From contig NC_133167.1 in the NCBI RefSeq assembly GCF_040802235.1, forward strand, positions 97,636,001 through 97,700,000: a stretch of DNA of 64,000 nucleotides, written 5' to 3'. A program made the position numbers and the translations under genes. The stretch is from Manis javanica. Taxonomy: Eukaryota; Chordata; Mammalia; Pholidota; Manidae. The first letter of the stretch is position 1. Each line of letters starts with the position of its first letter. The notes below the pieces were generated by a model. That model saw only the letters and a program-made list of their open reading frames with translations. It was not told the DNA's origin and ran no database searches. Below, piece by piece: positions 21,164 to 33,200 of the stretch.

Positions 21164-22394
21164 GTAATTTGACATATGTTATTGGCCTTTGTAAAATAGG
21201 TGAAGATGACTTTCTGATGGAGACTGCTATCAAAATACCCATGCGTGGTTGAGCACCCTTTATGCTTCAGCAACAATGTCTGGGTTTGCTGCCCTGTTTG
21301 CCCTGCTTTTTGGACTGTCACTTTGATCAGCCTTCATACTTTTGTTAGAAAAGAGCCATGTCATTCCTAATTATTAAAATGCTAGAATAATTTATGCAAA
21401 GCCTTCTGAAATGTCTGTTATCACAGACTTTTTTCACAGACGATGAATGTCTGTTGTCACAAACGTGAATTTGAATTTATCCTGTAACAACTCTGGCTGG
21501 TCTTTTTTTCTAAGTCCATTTAATGAAGTCATTTTCTTTTACAACTTCTCTGTGAATTGGTTATGTTTTTATTTACAAACTCCTCTACTTTCTGAGCTTG
21601 TTATATATACTATTGATTGAAATTCTGTTTTTTTCTTTTAGCTGTGAAAACTAAACATTAGTTTCTGTGCAGAGTGTGTTGTCAGATGGTATATAACGAT
21701 ATTCTTGGGCTGTCTGAAAAAAGTCAGTGTAAGTTCACTGAGAAAAAGTTAAGTAATTGCTAAGGACAGTTTTGAAATTGATTAATTAAAGGATGAAGAT
21801 TAGAAGTTTTTGTTAAAAGCATTTTAGAAATAATTAGTCTTTTAAAAAAATTACAGAGTCTGAATTTAATTCTCCTGTTAAAATTTTAAGACAACCCATT
21901 TTCATACTATGTTTAGCTATACTTTCTAGGAAAGCAGATAAGTCTTTAGCTCCCTTATGAAATACCTAACATGAGAAAAATTCAGATTTGCAGTTGGTTT
22001 TTGTCTTAATTACAATTCAGTGGTTTTTTTCGTTAATCGGAAGAAAATAACAGGACAAGAAAAATGGAACTTGAGAAAGGTCAAATGTGAGTGTGTGTCT
22101 TAGAGTTCCTAACACTAGAATTATATAGTAGGCATTTAGTAAGATAAAAAGAATTAAAAGACCTGTTATAAAATAATTTTCCTGTTAACATATTAGGAAG
22201 ATGGATAAAATGGAATAAAAATATAGGACAATTGAGCTAACTCACATTAGAAGACCTTGGTTTTCTCTATAGAGGATTTAGCCATTTGCAAAGGACTCAA
22301 GTGTATTTGAGACTTGGAAAATACAGAAAGGGTTTGGAATAATCACACTAGGGAATTCATTAAGTAGCCAACAAGAGATACATAGCAATACATA

Positions 22395-22520
22395 CATTTT
22401 AGAAATTTAACTGAGTGCCTACAGTGTGTGGCTTAATGACTATAAAGTACTGGAGATAATGGCAGCGAGCAAAACAGACAAGGTGCCTTACCTCTTGGAG
22501 TAAGCCTACATTTTGAAAGT
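22395..22520 (-). repeat. L2 3' fragment
   Basis: TGAGTGCCTACAGTGTGTGG ... GAGCAAAACAGACAAGGTGC ... CTCTTGGAGTAAGCCTACAT follows the reverse of the L2 3' end. Confidence 0.55.
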
Positions 22521-24379
22521 GTGTGTGTGTGCCAGTGTGCATTATAGTTTACCTTAATAGTAGATGCAGTCAATGCTATTTTATACTGTTTCCCTAGTGT
22601 TTGGCAGTTTGCAAGTAGATGCAGAGAGCAGGTCGAGGGGTTTATCCAGAAGTGACTTGATACAATAGGCAGGTAGGAGAGGAAGTCCAGGTTGCTAGCA
22701 AGGCGTTTTTGGAATGGCTTACTTGGGTTTGTGCTTGGGGTAAGAAAGCCGGGGTGAATGGATTCCTGGAAATGGAAATGATCAAAGGACTAGAAGTATT
22801 CCGCAGGGCCAAGAGCAGGTTCAACAGGAATGAACAAGTGAGAGAAGTCGAATGCAAGAACTTAGAGTCAGAAAGAAGAATTTCAGAAGTACAGGATTTT
22901 GAACAAGTTACCAGTTCAGAGTGAAAACAGTATTGGAATAGAGAGAATGAGATGGACATAGGCTTAGAAAAATGATAAGTGAAATGATTGGGTCGTGGAA
23001 GCAGGGAATGAGGAGGAGAGGGACACAACAAGCCAGTTGTTACCAAGAAAAGTGCAAGACTTTGTGGAGAAGGACAGTAATAAATAGTGTTTCTATATAA
23101 TTGTATTTGGATGAGTATTTCTAATACTGGTTTACACCTGTTAGTTGAGAAGGTATTTCCAGAGATAGTTATGAGTAATTTAATGCCACTTAAGAAATAA
23201 TACCTGACTTTTAAAGATTTTAGGAAAATAACCTTTTTTCTTTTCCTATTTCATAGGTAAACCTTAGTTATAGGTGTTTTCGTAGTAATTAGTACAGTGA
23301 TAGTCTCCTTGGATATGTATAATACTTCCCTATAGTAAGATTGTACAACAGGATTTTCTTCAAAAAGGTCAGTCACTGAAAGTAGCATATAAATTGTCAT
23401 AGAATTTTTCATTTCATATCTCTGCAAGGTAAGGAAGCCAAATAAGGCTGTCAAAAATAGCTGAATGAAACTTAAAAATAAAAGTTTTAGTTTAGTGTAG
23501 TAGGTCATAGGATAGATAAAAAGTGCTTGTTTAAGGTAAAAGAGATTTAAGCCACCCTCTTAGTGTAGCTGGCGCTGGATCAGTCGTAGGAGAAATGTAC
23601 TTTTATCCCCATTCAGTTTCTTGTACTATCATTCCATCATTTGTACCAGTTGTTGTCCAGTAGCTTCAACTTTTCCATCTCGTTGTCTTTCTATTATGCC
23701 TGGCAAATTTCCAGCCATCGATAGATTCAATGGAATATTTGTACCAAAGCTGATGAGCAGTGCTGGCTCAAAAAATGTATTCACACTGCAGATAAGACAT
23801 ACCAGTGCATGTTCTCTGCTCTCACTGAGTTTTCTGTGCTGCCCCCAGTCGTTCTCCCTTACTCTTCTCAAATCTCTCAAACACTGCCACCTCACCCTTT
23901 CACATTTAATGAACAGTCCCTTCCACTTCATGTCGCTTACAGCCTCCCGCACCTTCCTACCCCCACATGTGTGCTACCAACAGTTTATCTCCTTTTGCTT
24001 CTGCGTCTTCACCTCCTTTAACAGCTCTTTTCTGGCAAATGCATGTTCAGGATACTTGAGGATACTGCCTTTTTAATGAAACTTTCTTCATGATCAGCTC
24101 TACCTCCCTTTCATACACTGATTCCTTAAAAAAATTATCTGATAACTTTATTTTTTTCCCCTTTCCCTAAGCATATTCCAGTTATGAAATTAATCCTGCT
24201 GAAAAGCTTGGCCCTGCTGAAACTGCTTTAACCAAGTAACCTCATTGCCAAGTCCAAGTGGGCACTTCTCAGTACTTCTCTAATTTGACAGTGTAACATC
24301 TGACATTTTTTCAGACCTTCCTTCTTTATACCCTTTCCCCCCTTTCTAGCACATGCTCCTGGTTTCCTACCATCTCAGT

Positions 24380-24790
24380 GTTCTTTTCTTCTGTCTTGTA
24401 AATATTAGTGTCCTTCAAGATTTAGTCTTCTCTTACTAGTCATCTTCTCTTGAGCCTTCTCTTCCACTTCAAGTACTATTGTAAATGGATGGATGACTTG
24501 AAAATCTCTGTCCAGCCTAGATTTCACTTCCAAGGGACTGGACAAATTTATTTGGGTATATAATGGGCATTTCAAACCCAAAATTTCTAAAACTGAACTA
24601 ACTATAATCTTTTATCAACAAAAATTTCCTTTTCTAGTCACTTTAAACATACTGTATTCCCAGTTGTTCAAGCTAGAAACCTAGGACTCTCCCTTGAACT
24701 CCTTCCTCACTGCCTCATTTCCCACTCCTAATGGTCAGCAAGTCCTATTCCACCACAGAAACCTCACTTGAATTGGTCCTCTTTTCTGTA
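24380..24790 (+). repeat. L2-type segment, plus strand
   Basis: Text such as GGGCATTTCAAACCCAAAAT, CTAAAACTGAACTAACTATA, GTTGTTCAAGCTAGAAACCT and TCAGCAAGTCCTATTCCACC is in the order of the L2 3' sequence. It is the complement of part of the copy at 5015-6560. Confidence 0.6.
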
Positions 24791-26109
24791 TACCCAGTGT
24801 TTCATTGGAAGTTTTTCCATACAAGTAGTAGTTTGTAATAAAAAAGTAATAAACTGTAAATAATATATGTCCACAGAATAAAGTTTTGAAGGCAGAGATC
24901 TGTAATTTTAATACTGATTTTGAGGTGGTTAGAGAGGTTGGCATGAAGGACAGAGAAATTATTTGCCTTTATTTTCTACCTTTTATTGGAGATATATTTA
25001 TTCTCAGAGAAATCAGCTGAAGGTTAATATATTGAGTATTGATATAAATGGTTATTTCTTTAGTTTCATACTAATAACTCATATAGGAGTGTGCCTTTTA
25101 AACATAGTGGTATCATTATTATGAAGTTATTAAATATCCCATCTCATCATATGTCCATCACAGTATAAATAGTAAAGTTATTTTATAAACTTAATAGATT
25201 TAGTAAGTAGTCTTTTAAAAAATTAATAATACTTGATATATTTTTCACACACTAATTTTAGTGTAGTTTTAAGTTGTTTTAGCAACTTATTTTAATAGTT
25301 TTCAATGTCAGTAGCCTGTAACTTAGAAGATCCTTAGAAGCTCTTCGTTTTAGGGGGAATTCACCATAATATAAAAGTAGACTATAAAATATTATCTTGC
25401 CAAATACATTCTTAATAAATTTATCTTGAAGTAAACTTAGTTTATTATTCTGATAGTAAATATAACAATGCTGTTTTTAAGAAAAAATTGATGACATTCT
25501 ACTTGAATACATTAATAAGTTTCTATTCTAATAATCATTTCCCCCCATACTTAAGGTTGTTTTCTTAGATTAGCTATGGAAAAGTAGAATTACTGAGTCA
25601 GAACACAGTTTTAGTTCTTGATACAGTATTGCCAGAATGCTTCAAGAAAGGCTGTACTTTACCTTCTCACGGCAGGGATACCAGTTTCCCTTTGCTGTGA
25701 TTAGGATTAGGTAATATAGGTAACGTAACAAATTTAATAGTTCTTTATATTAATTTACAGCTGGACTTTATTATTAATATTTTCACCATTTTTATGTTTA
25801 CTGATTTCTTTGTAAATTGTTCATACTTTTCTTGGGATTTTTTTAGTGGTTTTCTTGATTTTTTTTTATAAATTCTTCATAAAGGTAGTAACTGTATATA
25901 TCATGTTTTTTTCAGATGTTTTTCCTCTCAATTTGTCATTTACTATTTATTCTTAGCATGCTTAAGATTTACTTTTATGTGAATGAACCTGTTGACCTTT
26001 TCTTTTTTATTTCTGCCTTCCAAACCAGTAAGATCTCCATTTTTAAAGTCCATTCTATTTGCTTGTCTGTCGGTTGTTTTTAATCTATGCACCATCTTGG
26101 TGTTACGGT

Positions 26110-26270
26110 ATAAGGCAGCCATTCTTAGGGTCTCAGAATCAGAGCAACTTGGATTTGTATTCTTTTCTTACATTATTAGCCAAGTGACCTTGGCCAAATA
26201 ATATAACTCCTTTGAATGTTCATGTTACTGTTTGTCATATAGATGAGAAACCTGCCATAACCCTGATATC
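26110..26270 (+). repeat. MIR SINE fragment
   Basis: AGCCAAGTGACCTTGGCCAA followed by ATAACTCCTTTGAATG and ATAGATGAGAAACCTGCCAT matches MIR core order. Confidence 0.6.
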
Positions 26271-27179
26271 TAATGGCCTTCCCTGTCCCTTGAATTGTAA
26301 AGTTATCTCACCGTCTCCTCTTCACTCAGTTCCCCTCCAGGCTGTGCAATTTCACACCCACTGGAAGGCCAAAACCCTCATGAGATGCAAAGTCTTATTT
26401 TCTCACGATCATCTGTTCTTCTGAACTTTTACTTCTACCATTGCTGCTTCTGTTTCTCAATCTCTTTGACCCAGGTATGAAATTCAGTATCTTCCTTGAT
26501 TTCCACAAAATCCTGTCTTTGTGGGGAAAATTTGTGACTTCGGTAGACTATATCAAGATACAGGGAAAGATGAGGTAACAGCACAATTTAAAATAAGGTA
26601 GTAGGCATCACTGTTCTCAAAATGTTTTTAACCGCTGTATTCTCGGCTTTTATTGGCCACGCAGCTAGTCCTGCTCCCTCCTCCGCCCCCTCCTCTTCCT
26701 TACCATTACCTTACTTCCTGTTAAAGCCAAACCCTTCTCCCAAGTTTCACAGAGAGCAATTCTACCCTCTTTGAATCTTTGGCACAAAACGAATGCCCAG
26801 GTCTTTGGGGCCATCAGTTTCTTTCCTAAGAGCAGGTTTGATTCCAGCTGTTAACAACTTTTTACTACCTAATTAGTCTACCTTTTAGGACTATGTTGAA
26901 TAAATTAAAAAGAATAACCTTGAAACATGCAGGTCATTACACATGGCGAATAGTCAAAAGTTTTCCTTTGTCTCCCCATCACTCTAGTTACTTAACACAT
27001 GTTAATCATAATATACTTATAGCAGCTAAATCAGTTTGTCTGTGGTGTGTGATTGACAGTGCCTCTTTTTATTTCATAAAAGTAACTTTTCTGAGATTCC
27101 TTTATATTGCTGAACTTCATGGAATGATTTAAAAATTGTTTTTTTGTGTTAAAAAAGTTAGTTTTCACTTGTTTTGCAG

Positions 27180-27297
27180 AAAATTAATCATTAAAGCCAG
27201 GATGGCCACAGGTGGAGGTCCTTTTGAAGAAGGTATGAATGATCAGGATTTACCAAACTGGAGCAGTGAGAATGTTGATGACCGACTCAACAATATG
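27180..27297 (+). CDS. PCM1: PCM1 exon with start codon (residues 1-32)
   Basis: The acceptor TTTTGCAG ends at 27179. 22 nt of 5'UTR follow, then ATG at 27202 in strong context (A at -3, G at +4). The exon encodes the acidic PCM1 N-terminus and ends in phase 0 after AACAATATG at the donor GTATGA. In-frame stops upstream confirm this start. Confidence 0.95.
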
Positions 27298-30200
27298 GTA
27301 TGATATCATAGTATTGATGGTATGTTGTTGACTACTAATATTAAAAGCCGCTTTTCCCTGACTTAGCCAAGTTGAACTCCCTGACACTCTGTGTAAATAT
27401 TTATTTTCTTGGTGGCCAAGATATTAAATGACCTTGAGCCATTATTATATTAGTTGAAGACGTTTTTGTTTGTAGGTAGCAGATAGTAACTGAGTTAGCT
27501 TAAGCTAAAAAGGAGATTTATTATGAGGTTATGCAGATGTTTTATGGAGAAAAAGTTAAAGGAATATAGCTGGGTTTTAGGAAGGGACTAGAAAAAGGAA
27601 CTAGAAAGTTATCAAGAATTACTTATTCATGACCCTGAATCTTTGCTTCTAAGTGCTTTTGCTTAACACAACTTTGTCTTTGCAGACCAGCTTGCTTTCT
27701 TCCCTGGCCCGTGTCACATATTGTGGCTGCCCCTTCATTCTAAATTTTTCATTTATGGCTACAATTATATCCTGACTATTTATCTCTTAGTTCCAATTAG
27801 AAACTTTAAAGTATAATTATATCCACTTGAATTAGATATGCATCTCTTTTCTAGTCATCTCTGATCAGGATGGGGTGGGGTAAGTAGAACAAGAGGTTGG
27901 CAGGACATCCACACGTGGATCTGGGTAAAGGGACAGTTTGTAGGGAAGGATGTTTTGTTATAAATGGGGAAAATAGCCCAAAAGATTTTATTGTAGTAAA
28001 ACTAAAAGATTCCTCCAGTATGGGTAAGGTAGGAATTTATAGCCCTTTTGTTGAAAGAGTAAGGTTAGGTGCGTATCAGTAACTAAAAATGTTTTCAAAC
28101 TTAAAACATTTAGCACTTTCTGTGATTTCATATCAGATCTTACCATGTAATGCATTATTGCCTATGAAAAATAGTAGTTATGTTTATTGCTTACGCTAGG
28201 CACTGTCCTAGATGTTATATGTATGTAATATTTAATCATGTTTTGAAGGTGAAAGTACTTTACATATTAGGAAACTGAGACTATGGAATTTAAATAAAAG
28301 GATCAGACGGTAGAGTTTTTTCAGGTAACTGTAATTGCTTTAGATCCCGGTTGATTCCAGATCTGTCATCTTCTTATCATACATGACTTTAAAGGAGGCA
28401 GTAAAGGTATCTATAATTTATTTCACTATATAATTTATGAATAGTAAGGAACCATTATTAAAAATGCCTTTGAAATTATTTAGACTACTCTAGCTAGGGT
28501 TGATATTTGGGGATATATGTTTGGTAATGATCTGTGGTAGGAAAGTAATCTGTTTTCTGAAGGACAGTATGAAATTTAGACTGGATGTTCATATTGAAGA
28601 TTGATTCATTGGGTTCATAGCCTTTACAAAATTTTGAACAAGTATAATTAGCAATGTGAATTATAAGTTGTTAGTAGGAGTAAATGTCTCTAAGACTATA
28701 GTACATGTTTATGTGAAAAATGTTTTGTCATTTTTAATTTCAAGACCATTGTTTAAGCATACCAAATTATTTTTCTGGTTCCTGGTGTTAACTTTTGCTT
28801 TTACTTTTTTAAAGGATTGGGGTGGCCAACCGAAGAAGGCAAATAGATCATCAGAAAAGAATAAGAAAAAATTTGGTGTAGAAAGTGGCAAAAGGGTAAC
28901 TAATGATATTTCTCCGGAGTCATCACCGGGAGTTGGAAGGCGAAGAACAAAGACCCCACATACATTTCCACATAGTAGATACGTGACTCAGATGTCTGTT
29001 CCAGAGCAGGCGGAATTAGAGAAACTTAAACAGCGGATAAACTTCAGTGATTTAGATCAGGTTTGTGAATTATTTTAAAAATAAAGTTATGACTATGGGA
29101 AATACTTGAAATAGATTAAATAATTTGAAGAATAAAAATTGAGCTGTTGATTTCCTTTTAGTTTGTGTGCATATGGAAGGAATTTTAATCAGTGGTGATG
29201 GTATTATACTTGGAGGGCAACAAAGTCTTCTAAACTTGCTAAGGTTAAGTCTATTGGAACTTCATTGCTATTCTGTATGACTAACTTAAATGATTTCATT
29301 AATGAACAATGTTGCCTGTTAATAACTGAATAAGATTGCTTTTAAGCAAAAGGGAAGATTTAATTTAGAATCTTTATCATTGGCTAAGTGTGGGATGTAC
29401 TAGATTGCCTCATGTTTAGAGTCAAACTATGGTTTGTGTTTATAATCGCTGAGATAAAATTTAGAACTAAAAGCAAATAGAAATGATAATGAACTCTTAA
29501 TAAATATTTAATGATTCCATCTGTATTCTGCAGAGATAAACAGGCTTCCAGATATGCATAAAGATAGATTCAAGTCTGGTAAGATGGCAGTGGTGATATC
29601 ATTTAGTCATCCATTTTCTAATTATTGAACACTGTGCCAGGCACTGAGCTGAGTTTTTTGGACAATGCTTGATGTAGACACATCTTCATGGTGATGTTCA
29701 TATTGATTAAAGACTAATTCATTGGGTTCATAGCTTTTGAACAAGTATGATTAGCAATGGGAGTTATAAATATGATTCCATAGTCCTAGTACTTTATTTA
29801 GACTAATCTTGTTCATAGTCATCAGTTGAATTGTCTCTGACAAAATGTGGAATAGGATGTGTTAATCAAATTTTCACATTTTAATAAAAATTTTGTAGAT
29901 CGGGAGGTCTTTTGAGTCTTACTACAAAGCTGTTTTGCATATTTCCTGATTCAGTATCTGTTGGTGAAACTGACTAAGAATAGGGGAGTTTTTTAAACAG
30001 TTTGTTGAAAGATTAATGTTTGTGGGATTTGGTTTCTTTTTCACATATAGAGAAGCATTGGAAGTGATTCTCAAGGTCGAGCAACAGCTGCCAACAACAA
30101 ACGTCAGCTTAGCGAGAACCGAAAGCCCTTCAACTTTTTGCCGATGCAGATTAATACCAATAAAAGCAAAGATGCTGCTGTAGGTCCTCAAAAGAGAGAA

Positions 30201-33200
30201 GTGATTGGATCAGCACAATGTAAAGAGTTGTTTGTTTCTGCTTTAAGTAATGACCTTCTGCAAAACTGCCAAGTCTCTGAAGAAGATGGGAGGGGAGAGT
30301 CTGCAATGGAGAGCAGCCAGGTGATAAAATTTGTTTCTTTTGCTCTGTGCCTTTGTAAACCTCAGAGTAGAACATTAAGATTTAAAAAGTCATATTGAGT
30401 TATTTACATAGGAATTTTAGTTGGATATAATTAAAAGGTATTTCCTTCACCCTCATTAATCCACCAGATTTATTCAAAATAGTCTAAATGTCTTTTTACC
30501 CAAGATTGTAGAAATAGTATAGTCAGGAATATTAAGGTTTCTATTTATTTGCCAATGCTGTATTGCCGATTTTTAGTAAAGGGGAGTTGGGAGCAATGTG
30601 ATTAATAGATTGTAAGGATTTTTTAAAATGGTGATATAATGCTTCTGAGAAGTACTTTCAAAAGTATTTTTATAATACTTTTTTTCTAAATAAATTATGT
30701 AAAAATTTTATATAGTAGTTTGATATGCAGGTCTATAAACAATATTTTTCTGGTAATGTATGTTAAAACTAATTGGAATTAGTATTGCCAGCTATGTTTT
30801 GATTAAATTCTAAATTTGATTCGGGTTTTACTCGAATGTATGAGTTCACACAATAAACCTACAAGTATTTTTGGTTATTATTTTTGAAATGAATCTCTAA
30901 AATTGTTGCTGTTGAATGAACTATGCTCAGTTTTACATACTGTTTACTTTCATGCCTTTTTTATTCCCTCTACATATTCCCCCTGTAGATCGTTGGCAGG
31001 CTTGTTCAGATTCGTGACTATATTACTAAAGCTAGTTCCATGAGGGAAGATCTTGTAGAGAAAAATGAAAGATCTGCTAATGTTGAGCGCCTTACTCATC
31101 TAATAAATCACCTTAAAGAACAAGAGAAGGCATATATGAAATTTCTCCAGAAAATTCTTGTAAGTTTTGGGCCTTCTAAATAATGCATTGAGTTATTTTC
31201 ATAGCATATCAGTATACATATACTAATGGTATTCTGATGCCACCCCAGAGGAGTTAATATATTTTCAAAGAATCGTGCCATCCATTATAACATTTTATTG
31301 CCCTTTTTAATAGTTGTATGATTTATACCACTGAAATATTTCAGGCTAGAGAAAATGAGGAGGAGGATGTTCGGACTATAAATTCAGCTGTGGGATCTGG
31401 TTCTGTAGCTGAGAGCACATCGCTAAACATAGATGTGCAGTCTGAGGCTTCAGATACCACGGTAAGCGGCTTTTTGGTAATTAAAGTGCTGGAAATGAAG
31501 ATTTACAGTTTCCTCCCATTTTTCAAGATGTTTTTGTAGTCATTCCTTAATGAAAAGTATACTTCAGGGGAGGAAACCCTCAAATTGTTAATGCTGTAAA
31601 TGTTCTTTTTAAACATGAAAGTTTTGAAAGTTTTATTTATCAACCTTAAAAATAGTTTTAATGATTGATTTGAAAGTAATTTCTGGTCTTCAGCTTGCAG
31701 AAGCATGGTTTTTTTTAAGTTTCATTAAGCACAGCTTTATAGTCATTTTAAGGAGCATTGGGAAAGTTAAAATTCGTTGCGGATATATGAGCTGTAAGTA
31801 CAGAGTTATATCATTGCTTAGCATATTGTCTACTGGAAAAAATATCTCCCAAGTTCATTTGTCATTGAGGAGTCACTCAAGGCCATTAGGATTTTTCATT
31901 TCTCAGGCTACCCTAGAACTGTAGCAAAACCAAATGATTGGAAAAATTAAGATGAAAATGGGACAGTGTAGCATTTACATTGTGATTTATTCACAGTGAG
32001 AAAAGTATAATAATTTCTGACTGCAAAATGAACTTTACCAAAATGTGTTTTGGAAAAATAATCAGAAATTCAAAGAACTTTGGGAAAGATTTGTAAATTT
32101 AGCTCATTGAAGTTAGTGTGCTTTGAAGCTAGTATGCTTTTAAGCATTTTGATTTTAACAGATGCACCTATAACCATGCATTAGTAAACTTGAAAATCTG
32201 TTACCAGTAAAGCTTTTCTTGTGAGAGGATAACCATGTATGTGTATCTTTTGTTTCTGAGGTATGTTCCAAAACACCATTCAGCATTAGGAATTTGAGGG
32301 TTTGTTTCCTTTAGTATTGACCTGCATAGTTTCTTATCTACCGCCTTTCTCCTCCCTGCCCTTCCTAATTTGAAGAGGAAATTTGAATTTTTTTTCTCTA
32401 CGTTATTTTCACCAGGAGATTCTAAGAGATCTTGATTCAAACAGTTGTTGAAGAATGAGTTCTACTGTGGGGAAATTGTTTTTCTACTTACAGTGGTGCT
32501 GGAAATGATTTCTTCCTCACATTACCTTCCAGCAGAAATAGAAGGGTTGGGGCCTGGGGAAAAGGAATTCTGTTGGGGAGGGGTGAGAAATGATACAGTT
32601 GATTACTATAATTTATATACTAACATATGTAGTATTCACTATGATAATTTCTTCCATAAATAATCATGACATTATGAAAGTTGACAAATAACATAGAATA
32701 AATGTTAAAATGTGCTTCAGCACTTGAGTGGCCTGGAGATTGCCCAGGATATGATAGTCTACAGAGATTTAAAAGTCTTAAGTTTATTGCCACTTTGGGG
32801 AGGGGAGTGAATTGATTTTTAAAAAGATGGACTGGTAAATCTTGTATTTATTTACAAGGGTGGCTTGTATGTTAAACAGGAGTTTGTGTTAAGAAATTAA
32901 TATGCTACACTATTTAATAAAGGAGGCATCTTTTAGTCTGAGAGTTCGGCCATGCATTGAGGACAAACAGGGAATTAGATTCACTAGAACGGGTTTCAGA
33001 CATTGATGTTACTACAAGTCCAAAAGGGAAAGGTGACAGACTTCCTCAGAGTGGCAGAGAGCTGAGGCCTGATAGGAAATATAGCCGAAAACTATTGCCG
33101 AAACTTTGGATTTCCCTCAAAGGTATACTTCACGATTTTAACTTGGGAAGTCTCTAAATGAGTACCTCTTTTGCTCGTATTTCCTCTTGCTTTCTCCTTT

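Larger units (their letters stand above)
21164..27179 (+). other. PCM1 intron 2 (about 6 kb)
   Basis: AT-rich intron holding an L2 end near 22395-22520, an L2-type segment at 24380-24790 and a MIR at 26110-26270. Frames such as 22709-22924 and 23621-24076 have no domain evidence. Confidence 0.6.

Noticed and set aside
23621..24076. 151-codon frame in intron 2
   Set aside because: Ser/Leu/Phe-rich, runs next to L2-type sequence; consistent with pyrimidine-rich repeat DNA rather than an exon.
32937..33121. Exon-like segment in intron 7 with TTTTAG acceptor and CAAAG|GTATAC donor
   Set aside because: It would be 185 nt (frame-shifting), and in the incoming phase 0 frame a TGA appears after seven codons. 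Could at most be a poison exon; no evidence for use.
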